Part shown: positions 25,196 to 33,642 of the stretch, in pieces
Numbering within the stretch: position 1 is the first letter of the stretch
Layout of the letters: every line of letters begins with the position of its first letter
Assembly (NCBI GenBank): GCA_016235595.1
Contig: JACRJX010000007.1
Span: 186,001 to 250,000 of the forward strand
Source: Verrucomicrobiota bacterium
Lineage (GTDB): Bacteria > Verrucomicrobiota > Verrucomicrobiia > CAIQCK01
Length of the DNA: 64,000 nucleotides
Direction: 5' to 3'
Program-made: the position numbers and the translations under genes
Notes under the pieces: model-generated
Databases searched by the model: none
What the model was told of the DNA's origin: nothing
What the model saw: only the letters and a program-made list of their open reading frames with translations

Positions 25196-26575
25196 ATGAA
25201 AGCATTGAACATCGTTGCGGCAGCGTGTCTGACGCTGTTGACCGTTGGCCACGCCAACGAAAAACAACCGGCCACGACGTTGGCCGATGTTTCGGCCAGT
25301 CACTACCGTTCCATTCAAGAAGCTCTCAACGCCAACCCCGGCCGGATGGTTTACGTGCCAGCGGGCGACTATGTGATCGCGGAAAAGATTCGGATTCGCG
25401 GGGACAACAGCGGGCTGTTCGGGCCGGGGCGGATCATACAGACAAACCCGAACACGCAAATCATCGAGATCGAGGGGGCGTTGGGCGTCCAGCTTTGCAA
25501 CCTCACGCTGACGCGGGCGGAGGGGAAGATGGAGACGAAGCATGAGGCTGTGGTCGCCATGAAGTGCCGCGACCTCGTGCTGGATAACCTGCGTGTGCTC
25601 GACAACCGCACGCGGTCGGCGGCGATTGCGGTGAGAGAATGCACCGGCAGCCAGATTCGCGGGTGTCTGGTGCGGAACTACATGCGCATCACGGTGGACG
25701 ACCGCACAGGCAGCGCGGACTGGGGCTATGCGTTCAAGTGCATTGATGGCACGGGCATTGAGGTGCGCTACAGCAAGGGCACCCTCATCCAGGGCAACCG
25801 CGTCATCGAGCAGAATCTGCTGCCCACGCCGGAGAACCAAAAGAAGTTCGATCTCGGAAAGTTTGTGAAGAAGAACGCGCAGAAGGGTGTCATTACCAAC
25901 CAGAAAACGTGGGACGAGGAGTACACCAGCGCCTGGCACCAAGGTTCGGCCATCATCGTCACCGCGCCGGAGGTCAGCGACTACACACAAATCCTCGGCA
26001 ACACCATCGAGAACGCTGCCCAAGGCATCGACCTCCACAGCGATCACGTCATCGTCTCGCAGAACATCGTCAACAACTCACACATTGGCATGAAGGCGAT
26101 GCATGGTTCGCGCCACGTCCTCATCCTCGGCAACCAGTTCTCAAAGAACGATCTTTGGAGCATTGGCCTGATGCCCGGCGCCGGCTCGCACGCTGCCGCG
26201 CCGGCTCGCGACGGAAAACCTGCGGTCGCGGCCAACGTGGACGGTGGTTCGATCATCGCGAATAACATTATCTCCGATTTCGGCTACGGACATTCGCATT
26301 GGATCTGGGGCGAGAACGCCGCGCCGCTCAGGTTCAACCGGGGGCAGAAGCAGGACAACCCGCCGCTGAGCGACGTCATCATCCAAGGCAACATTGTCTA
26401 TGATACCGGCCGCGATCAGGTCATCGTGGATGGCCAGCCGAAGGTCGAGCCGCCGCGCTACAACTACGCAGTCATTATCGAGGGTGGCTCAAACGGGCCG
26501 AAGGGACTTCACTTCTTCTACAACATCCTGCATCCCGGAACAAAAGGCATTTCAAACGTCGAACTCAAACCGTAG
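25196..26575 (+). CDS. Secreted right-handed beta-helix protein, possibly fructan-active
   Basis: 459 residues from the ATG at 25196, whose GGAG lies seven bases upstream; an ATG six bases earlier is too close to that site. Signal peptide KALNIVAAACLTLLTVGHA. The opening YRSIQEALNANPGRMVYVPAGDY is typical of pectate-lyase-like helices. Many short turns with Asn ladders follow (LEGNTIEN-like repeats: ILGNTIENAAQGIDLHSD, ILGNQFSKND, IIANNIISDFG, IQGNIVYDTG). Carbohydrate-active families with this fold include pectate lyases, GH28 and the inulin fructotransferases of GH91. The surrounding fructan genes make the last a testable idea, but no GH91 catalytic signature is recognised here. Confidence 0.75.
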   Translation: MKALNIVAAACLTLLTVGHANEKQPATTLADVSASHYRSIQEALNANPGRMVYVPAGDYVIAEKIRIRGDNSGLFGPGRIIQTNPNTQIIEIEGALGVQLCNLTLTRAEGKMETKHEAVVAMKCRDLVLDNLRVLDNRTRSAAIAVRECTGSQIRGCLVRNYMRITVDDRTGSADWGYAFKCIDGTGIEVRYSKGTLIQGNRVIEQNLLPTPENQKKFDLGKFVKKNAQKGVITNQKTWDEEYTSAWHQGSAIIVTAPEVSDYTQILGNTIENAAQGIDLHSDHVIVSQNIVNNSHIGMKAMHGSRHVLILGNQFSKNDLWSIGLMPGAGSHAAAPARDGKPAVAANVDGGSIIANNIISDFGYGHSHWIWGENAAPLRFNRGQKQDNPPLSDVIIQGNIVYDTGRDQVIVDGQPKVEPPRYNYAVIIEGGSNGPKGLHFFYNILHPGTKGISNVELKP

Positions 26576-26592
26576 TTCTGTTGGAGGTTTCT

Positions 26593-28602
26593 ATGAAGAT
26601 GATGCGTGTCGTCTTATGGGTGATGGTGTTTGGAATGATCACAGAAGCGCTGGCGATGGAGCCGCTTCGCCTGATCGCACCTTGGACACCAGTGATTGTG
26701 AAAACCAACGCATCGGTTGTCGAGGTTGGCGTCTGGGGCCGCTCGCACAAGTTCGCTGGCGCTGCCTTGCCGACATCGATCGTCACGGCGGGCGGGGACG
26801 TGCTGGCTGCGCCTATCCGTCTCGTCGGCCAGGTTGGCGGCAAAGACATTGCGTGGAAGCGCGGCGGCAATTTCGTTTTCCACGCTGACAAGGCGCACGC
26901 GATCATCTCCGGCTGGCAGGCGGGTGACGATCTTATCGTCAACACCACCACACAGATCGAGTTCGACGGTGTAATGCGCGTGGACCTCGTGGTCATGCCA
27001 CAGAACAAAAAGGCGCCTAAGATCGAGCGCCTGTGGTTGGAAGTGCCGTTGAAACGATCTCGCGCGAGCCTCTATCACTTCTGGCCGGGCCGATGGGGCG
27101 GGGCCAAGAACAGCGGCGCGGTGCCTGACGCGGGCCTGCAACTGCCGTTCAAACCGTTCGTCTGGCTGGGCTGGGAAGACGGCGGCCTTGGTTGGTTCAC
27201 CGAATCCGACAAGGGCTGGCAGCCACAGGACCCAAAGCAGCCCATCGAGGTGGTCGTCAGCGGCGACCAGACTGTGCTGCGGTTGCATCTGCTCGATTCG
27301 CTGCCGCCGCGGCTGCCGCTGACATACACGTTCGGTTTCCAAGCGTCGCCCGTGAAGCCTTGGCCGAAGAATTTTCACGAATGGCGCATTTGTCACGGCG
27401 CGAGCTACGGCATGGAGAAAAAGCCGCTGAAGGCCGGCGAGAAGAAAACGGCGCTCGACCGTGCGGCCGAACTGGGGGTGAAAACGCTCGTGTTTCATGA
27501 ACACTGGACGCCATTTCAGAATCATCCGCTGACAACGCACGAGGCGTCGCTGAAATCGCTCGTGGCAGCCTCGCACAAGCGCGGCATCAAGCTGCTGCTC
27601 TACCACGGCTATGAATTCTCGTCGCTCGCGCCGGAGTGGGGTGAGATGGCGGACGAGACACTGGTGAAAACTGCGAGTGGCGGTTACACGGGCGGCTACT
27701 ATCGCACGCCGGAGCAGCGCGACTACATCGTTTGCTACAACAGCCGCTATCGCGATTTCCTGCTCGACGGCGTCGCGAAGGCCCTCGCGCGCTACGGCTA
27801 CGATGGCGTCTATCTCGACGGCACGATTGAGCCGTGGGGTTGCTGCAACGAGCGGCACGGCTGCGGCTATCGCGCGCCGGACGGGACGCTGAAGCCAACC
27901 TATCCGGTCTTCGCCGTGCGGCGGCTCATGCACGGCTTGGCGGAGCGGGCTCATCCGCGCGGCGGGCTGGTCAACGCACATCAGAGCACGTGTTGCGCGA
28001 CGCCGACGCTGGCCTTTGCCGATTCATATTGGGACGGAGAACAGTTTGGCGGTGGCGAGCTGACGCGTGACCTGCTCAAGCAACTGCCGCTCGAGACCTT
28101 CCGAGCCGAGTTCATGGGGCGCAACTTCGGCGTGCCCGCCGAGTATCTGGTTTACGAGCGGCCGCCGCAGTGGACGTTTGACGCGGCGCTCGCGTTCACG
28201 ATGCTCCACGACGTGCGCGTGCGGCCCGGCGGCGTCGGTCAGCCGTTGGAGAAGATGTCGGTGATCTGGAAAGTGATGACCCGCTTCGGTGTCGAGAAAG
28301 CCCAGTGGCATCCGTATTGGGAGATGAAGCCGCTGGCAACAGCCCAGCCGGAATCGGTGAAGGTAAGCCTTTATGTGCGACCCTCCACCAAGGGAAAGAA
28401 CGGCCGCACGTTGCTGGTCGTGTCAAACCTCTCAGGCGACCAGCCCGCGACGGCGCAAGTAAAGCTTGATCGCGCTGGACTCAAACTCCGTGCGACCGCG
28501 GGTGCGAAGGATGCTCTGAGTGGTGAGACACTCGGCTTGACGGGCGATGTGCTGACCGTTCCCGTTCCGCCGATGCGAATGCGGATGGTTTGGGTGGAAT
28601 AG
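26593..28602 (+). CDS. Secreted glycoside-hydrolase-like protein (DUF6067/GH123-like architecture)
   Basis: 669 residues from the ATG at 26593, preceded by GGAGG. Signal peptide VVLWVMVFGMITEALA. A beta-sandwich domain (about 20-265) contains FVWLGWEDGGLGWFTESDKGW, a hallmark of proteins with an N-terminal GH123-like sandwich. A TIM-barrel domain follows: VKTLVFHEHW, GIKLLLYHGYEFSS, then YDGVYLDGT with an Asp at a strand end and a cysteine-rich loop CCNERHGCG. A small C-terminal sandwich ends it. The catalytic residues are not certain; the D of VYLDGT and nearby Glu residues are candidates. Likely a glycan-acting enzyme of the fructan locus, but its substrate is not evident. Confidence 0.7.
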   Translation: MKMMRVVLWVMVFGMITEALAMEPLRLIAPWTPVIVKTNASVVEVGVWGRSHKFAGAALPTSIVTAGGDVLAAPIRLVGQVGGKDIAWKRGGNFVFHADKAHAIISGWQAGDDLIVNTTTQIEFDGVMRVDLVVMPQNKKAPKIERLWLEVPLKRSRASLYHFWPGRWGGAKNSGAVPDAGLQLPFKPFVWLGWEDGGLGWFTESDKGWQPQDPKQPIEVVVSGDQTVLRLHLLDSLPPRLPLTYTFGFQASPVKPWPKNFHEWRICHGASYGMEKKPLKAGEKKTALDRAAELGVKTLVFHEHWTPFQNHPLTTHEASLKSLVAASHKRGIKLLLYHGYEFSSLAPEWGEMADETLVKTASGGYTGGYYRTPEQRDYIVCYNSRYRDFLLDGVAKALARYGYDGVYLDGTIEPWGCCNERHGCGYRAPDGTLKPTYPVFAVRRLMHGLAERAHPRGGLVNAHQSTCCATPTLAFADSYWDGEQFGGGELTRDLLKQLPLETFRAEFMGRNFGVPAEYLVYERPPQWTFDAALAFTMLHDVRVRPGGVGQPLEKMSVIWKVMTRFGVEKAQWHPYWEMKPLATAQPESVKVSLYVRPSTKGKNGRTLLVVSNLSGDQPATAQVKLDRAGLKLRATAGAKDALSGETLGLTGDVLTVPVPPMRMRMVWVE

Positions 28603-28611
28603 CACCACAAG

Positions 28612-30546
28612 ATGCTTTCAATGAATTTCGCGGAAACCAGACTATTGCTGGCGCTCGGCTGCTGTTCAGTCGTCGCGGTCGCGCAACAGCCCGACATCGT
28701 CATCGGCGCGTTTGAGGGCAAAGACCTGGATGGCTGGCAAAGAACCGGTGACGCTTTCTTCGCTGCGCCGTTTCGACCGGACGCCGGCGGTCGCTTCAGC
28801 GGATTCGAGGGGAATGGTGTTGCCTGGAGCGGACGCGGCGGACTTGAGAGTGCAGGGACGCTGCTGTCGCCGGAATTTGGAATTCAGCGGAAGTTCATCA
28901 ACTTCCTTGTTGCGGGCGAACGCAACCTGCCGGCTACCGTCGGTGTCGAGCTGGTGGTGGACGGCCGTGTCGTGCGCGCGGCGAGCGCAACGGAGACATT
29001 CGATCCGGCGCACGCGCTTCAATGGCGAACGTGGGACGTGCGCGATCTCGTCGGCCGCAAGGCGCGCATCCGGGTCAACGACGGCTCCGCAACGGGCGCG
29101 ATAGCGGTGGACCAGTTCGCGCAAAGCGACGCGCAGCGAACGGCGCCGGCGGACGCGACCACGTTGTTGCAGGAGTCCTTCCGTCCGCAGTTTCATTTCA
29201 CGGCGAAGACTGGCTGGCTGAACGACGCCAACGGGATGCTCCACTACAAAGGCCAGTGGCATCTGTTCCATCAACACCGTCCGCCCAGCAGTTCCGCGAC
29301 CGTTTGGGGTCATGCGGTCAGCGACGACTTGCTGCACTGGCGTCATCTGCCGACGGCGATCCCGTGCGAGGGCAGGGACGCCATCTTTTCCGGTTCCGGT
29401 TGGGTGGACGTGGAGAACGCCTCCGGCCTGAAGCGTGGTGACAATCTGCCGCTGTTGTTCTTCTACACGCTGCATCCCGTGTCTGATTCCGGCCGCAAAT
29501 CAACACAGTGCGTGGCGTTCAGCACGGATGCCGGGCATACGTTTGAGAAGTATTCCAGCAATCCGATCCTGCGCACGCATGACAACAACGACCGCGACCC
29601 GAAAGTGTTTTGGCACAAGCCGACACGCATGTGGTTCATGGTGCTCTCGCTCTCGCGCAATAACGCCGACCGCGACCGCGCCAGCTACGGCCTGTTCCGC
29701 TCGCGCGACTTGAAGTCGTGGGATCTGATTCAGGAGATCGGGCCGGGCGCGTGGTATTGGGAATGCCCGGACCTGTTTGAACTGCCGCTGGACGGCGACG
29801 CCAGCCGCACAAAGTGGCTGCTGACGAAGGGAAGCGGTGATTACATCGTCGGCACATTCGACGGCGAACGGTTCAAAGCGGAGACCGAGCCGATCCGGAC
29901 GAGTTGGGGCGCAAGTTATTACGGCGCGCAGACGTTCGAAGACGCGCCCGGCGGTCGGCGCATCCAGGTTGGCTGGATGAACAGTGGTCCAAAGGCGGAG
30001 GTGCCCAACGCCTATCCTGGCATGCCGTTCAACCAGCAGATGAGTTTCCCACGCGAGCTGACACTGCGCACGACGCCGGAAGGCCCGCGCGTGTTTCGCC
30101 AGCCCGTTGCGGAGATCGAGAAGCTCTACGCGAAGACGCGCGTCCTGAAATCGCTGACTCTTCAACCCGGCGACAACCCGCTGGCTGATGTCCGGCACGA
30201 CCTGCTCGACATCGAACTGGAGCTCGAACCAGGGCAGGCACGGCAAGTCACGCTCAACTTGCGCGGAGCGGAGGTTCGCTATGACGTGAAGGAAGCGAAG
30301 CTGAAAGTATTCGACCGCGCGCTGGCCTTGCCGCTCTCGAATGGCAGACTCGTTCTCCGCGTGCTGCTCGATCGCACGAGCATTGAGCTGTATGGCAACG
30401 GTGGCGCCGTCACGCACGCCAAGGTGTTCTTTCCCGACCCGGCGAACCACGCCGTCGTGCTGACAGCGAGCGGCGGCCCGGCACATATCCTTCACCTCGC
30501 TGTGCGTGAGCTTCGGTCCATCTGGTCAGCGGTTTCGGAGAGATGA
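28612..30546 (+). CDS. Secreted GH32 fructan hydrolase (levanase/inulinase type) with N-terminal sandwich domain
   Basis: 644 residues; signal peptide LLLALGCCSVVAVAQ. Residues about 25-180 form a beta-sandwich domain (IVIGAFEGKDLDGW, SPEFGIQRKFINFL) of the kind found before GH32 domains (DUF4980-like). The GH32 triad is complete: nucleophile D205 in GWLNDANGM, stabiliser D329 in DRDPKVF, acid/base E384 in YWECPDLF. The C-terminal sandwich contains RVLLDRTSIELYGNGG. It hydrolyses beta-fructosyl linkages in levan, inulin or sucrose outside the cytoplasm, releasing sugar for the porter and fructokinase encoded upstream. An alternative start at 28621 would also give a signal peptide. Confidence 0.9.
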   Translation: MLSMNFAETRLLLALGCCSVVAVAQQPDIVIGAFEGKDLDGWQRTGDAFFAAPFRPDAGGRFSGFEGNGVAWSGRGGLESAGTLLSPEFGIQRKFINFLVAGERNLPATVGVELVVDGRVVRAASATETFDPAHALQWRTWDVRDLVGRKARIRVNDGSATGAIAVDQFAQSDAQRTAPADATTLLQESFRPQFHFTAKTGWLNDANGMLHYKGQWHLFHQHRPPSSSATVWGHAVSDDLLHWRHLPTAIPCEGRDAIFSGSGWVDVENASGLKRGDNLPLLFFYTLHPVSDSGRKSTQCVAFSTDAGHTFEKYSSNPILRTHDNNDRDPKVFWHKPTRMWFMVLSLSRNNADRDRASYGLFRSRDLKSWDLIQEIGPGAWYWECPDLFELPLDGDASRTKWLLTKGSGDYIVGTFDGERFKAETEPIRTSWGASYYGAQTFEDAPGGRRIQVGWMNSGPKAEVPNAYPGMPFNQQMSFPRELTLRTTPEGPRVFRQPVAEIEKLYAKTRVLKSLTLQPGDNPLADVRHDLLDIELELEPGQARQVTLNLRGAEVRYDVKEAKLKVFDRALALPLSNGRLVLRVLLDRTSIELYGNGGAVTHAKVFFPDPANHAVVLTASGGPAHILHLAVRELRSIWSAVSER

Positions 30547-30633
30547 TGTCGCTGGTGTTCTGGCGGGGGTTGCGTGGCCCGAAAGGTGGGTTTACACTTT
30601 GCCCAGTAACGCACGCTTGAAAGGAAACGAACC

Positions 30634-31674
30634 ATGAAACGCAGATCGTTCTTGAAGGTGATGGGTGGAGTTGCGGGCGCGGCGGCGTTGGGGATCAGGC
30701 CCGAACTGGTCAGCGAAGCGGAGGCGGCGGGCGCGAAGACCGGCGAAATGCCGAAGCGTATGCTGGGCCGGACCGGTTTCAAAGTTTCCGTTGTCGGTTT
30801 CTCCGGCCTCGGCCTGATGCACTACGACCAGGAGCGCTGCACGGCGGAGGTCCACAAGGCGTTCGAGAAAGGGCTGAACTACTACGATGTGGCGCCGGCT
30901 TACGACAAGGGCAACTGCGAGATCAAGATGGGCATCGCATTGCAGGGCCTCGACCGCAGCCGCTACTTCCTCGCCTGCAAGTCCAAGATGCGCGACAAGG
31001 ACGGCTGCCGCGAGGAACTGGAACGATCGCTCCAGAGGCTCAAGACGGATTACTTCGACCTCTACCAGATGCACCACCTCGTCAAGCCGGAGGACGTGAA
31101 GACATCGCTTGGTCCCGGTGGCGCGTTGGAAATGATGCTTCAGGCAAAGAAGGAAGGGAAAATCCGTGCCATCGGTTTCTCGGCACACACGACCAAGGCG
31201 GCGCTGGCGGCATTGCGCGGGTTCGCATTCGACACGGTCATGTTCCCGATCAATTACGTCGAGTATTACACACGCGGTTTCGGCAAAGAGGTGCTGGCGC
31301 TGGCGAAGGAAAAAGGCGCGGCGGTGCTCTCGATCAAAACGATCAACTCTGGCGCGTGGCCCAAGGGCGCCGAACGTACGCGCAAGTGGTGGTATCGTCC
31401 GCTGGAACAGCAGGACGACATCAACCTGGCCTATCGTTGGACGCTCTCGTTGCCGGGCGTCGTGGCGGGTTTCCCGCCGTCGTGGATGGATCTGCAGGAG
31501 AAGGCCATCGAGGCCGGTATCGCCTGGCGTCCCGCCACCGAAGCTGACGCGAAGAAACTGGAGGAGATGGCCAAGGACTGCGGCTCCATCTTCAAGCGCG
31601 AGGAAGACCTCGTCGCCTTCCACTCGCCGTATCCTCATCATCCGCATGAATGCTGCGAGAGCGAGTGGGTGTAG
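30634..31674 (+). CDS. Tat-exported aldo/keto reductase
   Basis: 346 residues. The N-terminus MKRRSFLKVMGGVAGAAALG is a twin-arginine signal. The body is an aldo/keto reductase barrel: GLNYYDVAPAYDKG supplies the Asp/Tyr of the catalytic tetrad, FLACKSKM the Lys, and YFDLYQMHHL the His. It would reduce or oxidise a carbonyl or sugar with NAD(P)(H), prefolded with cofactor before export. The C-terminus ends in HHPHECCESEWV, rich in His and Cys and possibly metal binding. It is the last gene of the rightward run that begins with the sugar porter and lies 87 bases after the GH32 gene. Confidence 0.85.
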   Translation: MKRRSFLKVMGGVAGAAALGIRPELVSEAEAAGAKTGEMPKRMLGRTGFKVSVVGFSGLGLMHYDQERCTAEVHKAFEKGLNYYDVAPAYDKGNCEIKMGIALQGLDRSRYFLACKSKMRDKDGCREELERSLQRLKTDYFDLYQMHHLVKPEDVKTSLGPGGALEMMLQAKKEGKIRAIGFSAHTTKAALAALRGFAFDTVMFPINYVEYYTRGFGKEVLALAKEKGAAVLSIKTINSGAWPKGAERTRKWWYRPLEQQDDINLAYRWTLSLPGVVAGFPPSWMDLQEKAIEAGIAWRPATEADAKKLEEMAKDCGSIFKREEDLVAFHSPYPHHPHECCESEWV

Positions 31675-31788
31675 AGATGCGGTGATTGCAGTGCAGCGAA
31701 AGTCGGGTCCAATTCAGGAAGAGTCCCGCCGTGGCGGGGTTAATTAAACAAATCGATTTTTCGAACACACTATGTCAAAAACTTCGTG

Positions 31789-32601
31789 ATGAAGTCCTTG
31801 ATTAAACGTGTCGTGAGGCGTTTGGGCTATGACCTTGTTGCGCACGAGCATTTTAATGTGGTTCCGAAGGGTTACGTTGACGACAATTTCGTCCGCCTGA
31901 CAAGCAGGTATGGCGCTTTGCTGAAGTCCACGTTCATCCCATCCCTTCCCGAGTTGGATTCCACGCGTTGCCGCCTGTTGGCGAGGTTGGAAGGAGTCCC
32001 TCTCGAACAGGTCTTGTTCATCATGAATCAGTTGCACGCATCTCTAGCCTTGGCGGGTGATGTCTGCGAGTTCGGTGTGGCCAGTGGTGCGACGTCTGCT
32101 GTTCTGGCGAACCTGCTCTTGCCCACTCAGAAAAACCTCTGGCTCTTCGATTCATTTCAGGGATTGCCCGCACCCACGGCAAAGGACAAGCTGAAGAACG
32201 ACATCTTCGGACTTGGTGATATGTCCAAGTATCAGGGGCAGATGAGTTACCCGGAGGCATCGGTGCGTGCGAGACTTGGCGAGGTGGGTTTTCCGCCAGA
32301 CCGATGCAGAATCATTCCCGGGTTCATCGAGCAAGTGGTGAAATCACAAGCCTTGCCGGAGACTGTCTGCTTTGCTTTTGTGGACATGGACTTTTACGAG
32401 CCAGTCAAAACGGTGCTGGATTGCTTGCACAAAACAATCGTTCCCGATGGCATTGTCATCGTCCACGACTACGATTTCTTTTCCACCGGTGCCAAGACGG
32501 CGTGCGATGAGTTCTTTGATCAGCATCAGGCTCATTACGCGCGGGAGATTCCCTCCGAGCCGTTCAAGGGGATTTGCGTTTTCCGCAGACTCGCTGGTTG
32601 A
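31789..32601 (+). CDS. TylF/MycF-type SAM-dependent O-methyltransferase
   Basis: 270 residues from the ATG at 31789. The macrocin-O-methyltransferase family is recognised from GDVCEFGVASGATSAVLANLL (SAM-binding loop), LWLFDSFQGLP, and the metal/substrate segment CFAFVDMDFYEPVKTVLDCL followed by GIVIVHDYDF. Such enzymes methylate sugar hydroxyls on polysaccharides or secondary metabolites. Codon choice and flanks (31680-31790) are noticeably more A+T-rich than both neighbours, and it interrupts a run of secreted hydrolase genes, which suggests separate acquisition. No glycosyltransferases are adjacent. Confidence 0.82.
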   Translation: MKSLIKRVVRRLGYDLVAHEHFNVVPKGYVDDNFVRLTSRYGALLKSTFIPSLPELDSTRCRLLARLEGVPLEQVLFIMNQLHASLALAGDVCEFGVASGATSAVLANLLLPTQKNLWLFDSFQGLPAPTAKDKLKNDIFGLGDMSKYQGQMSYPEASVRARLGEVGFPPDRCRIIPGFIEQVVKSQALPETVCFAFVDMDFYEPVKTVLDCLHKTIVPDGIVIVHDYDFFSTGAKTACDEFFDQHQAHYAREIPSEPFKGICVFRRLAG

Positions 32602-32778
32602 AGGTCTTGCGGTGCTGCTCCGCGTGGTGATCCGTCTGGCCTTGCACGGTGTCTCTCATTGGCCCAAAGCAAGACGAAGCCGCGTGGAGGATGTTCTTGA
32701 AATCCGCAACGTTTTTCGCCTGTTCCAATGTGGCTGTTTTCTGGTATCAAATCCCAACACTTGGAGGTTGGAGTCATC

Positions 32779-33642
32779 ATGAACAGAAGACTGATTCGGA
32801 CAACCGCATTCCTGCTTGGGGTCGCGGCGCTTGTGGCAACCCCTGTCGCAAGCCGTGGCGAGCACGACGGCAAACTGCAAATCCTGCTGCTGGGCGACAG
32901 CACCGCGGAGGGTAGCATTCCGCGCAAGCATGTGCCGGAAGGGCCGCATCTGGAGGATGTGATTCGCCTGCTGCTCGCGGCGGAAGGCGACCTGCCGCCG
33001 TGCAACGTCATCAACCTTGGACTCAGCGGAGAAACCATCCAACGGCTGGTTGCCTCTGGCCGCTACGACAAGCTGGCATCGAAGTTGCCTGGCCTCGATT
33101 ACGTTTTCATTCGCTACGGACTGAACGATGCCGCCAAGCGCGAGCACTTCGAGGAAAGCTTCCCGAAGGATTTTCACGACCTGCTTGCGCGGCTGCGTAA
33201 GGACCATCCGGCAGCGACGCTCATCCCGATGACAGTGATCCCGTTTTCCGACGCGAAGGGGAGTGAGCGTATCAACGCGTTGGTCCGGAAGGTGGCTGCG
33301 GAGGAGAAGCTGTTGCTGTTCGACATCTACCCGCGTTATGCCGCGGAACTGGAACGCGGGCCGAATATGCTCAACTATCGCCGTTTCCCCCTGTCGAAGA
33401 TCCCGAAGAAGTATCACGAGTTTGTAAAACCGTTTGTGTGCACAAAGAACAAGGAGCCGATGGTGGAGGTGATGGACAACCGCCTCGATGCACACTTTGG
33501 CAATCTGCCGGGCTGGTATGGCGACCGGCATCCTAACCTTGCCGGCTACCACGTCATTGGCGACGAGACGGCGAAGTTCCTTGCTCCGTTGATCCGCGCC
33601 AAACTTGGCAAGGCGAAACCTGCGGGAGTCGGGAAGAAATGA
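32779..33642 (+). CDS. Secreted SGNH/GDSL-type esterase
   Basis: 287 residues from the ATG at 32779, with GGAGG about ten bases upstream and a signal peptide (TTAFLLGVAALVATPVASRG). SGNH blocks: block I LLLGDSTAEGS (catalytic Ser), the Gly in NLGLSGETIQ, the Asn in YVFIRYGLNDAAK, and a late DxxH-like segment (WYGDRHPNLAGYH) supplying Asp and His. Likely removes acetyl groups from polysaccharides in the periplasm. Its stop overlaps the start of another SGNH gene (ATGA at 33639). The 177 bases before it show no other feature. Confidence 0.82.
   Translation: MNRRLIRTTAFLLGVAALVATPVASRGEHDGKLQILLLGDSTAEGSIPRKHVPEGPHLEDVIRLLLAAEGDLPPCNVINLGLSGETIQRLVASGRYDKLASKLPGLDYVFIRYGLNDAAKREHFEESFPKDFHDLLARLRKDHPAATLIPMTVIPFSDAKGSERINALVRKVAAEEKLLLFDIYPRYAAELERGPNMLNYRRFPLSKIPKKYHEFVKPFVCTKNKEPMVEVMDNRLDAHFGNLPGWYGDRHPNLAGYHVIGDETAKFLAPLIRAKLGKAKPAGVGKK

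Noticed and set aside
22835..31674. Polysaccharide-utilisation locus of the Bacteroidetes SusCD type
   Set aside because: No TonB-dependent SusC or SusD-like lipoprotein gene is present; import appears to use an MFS porter.
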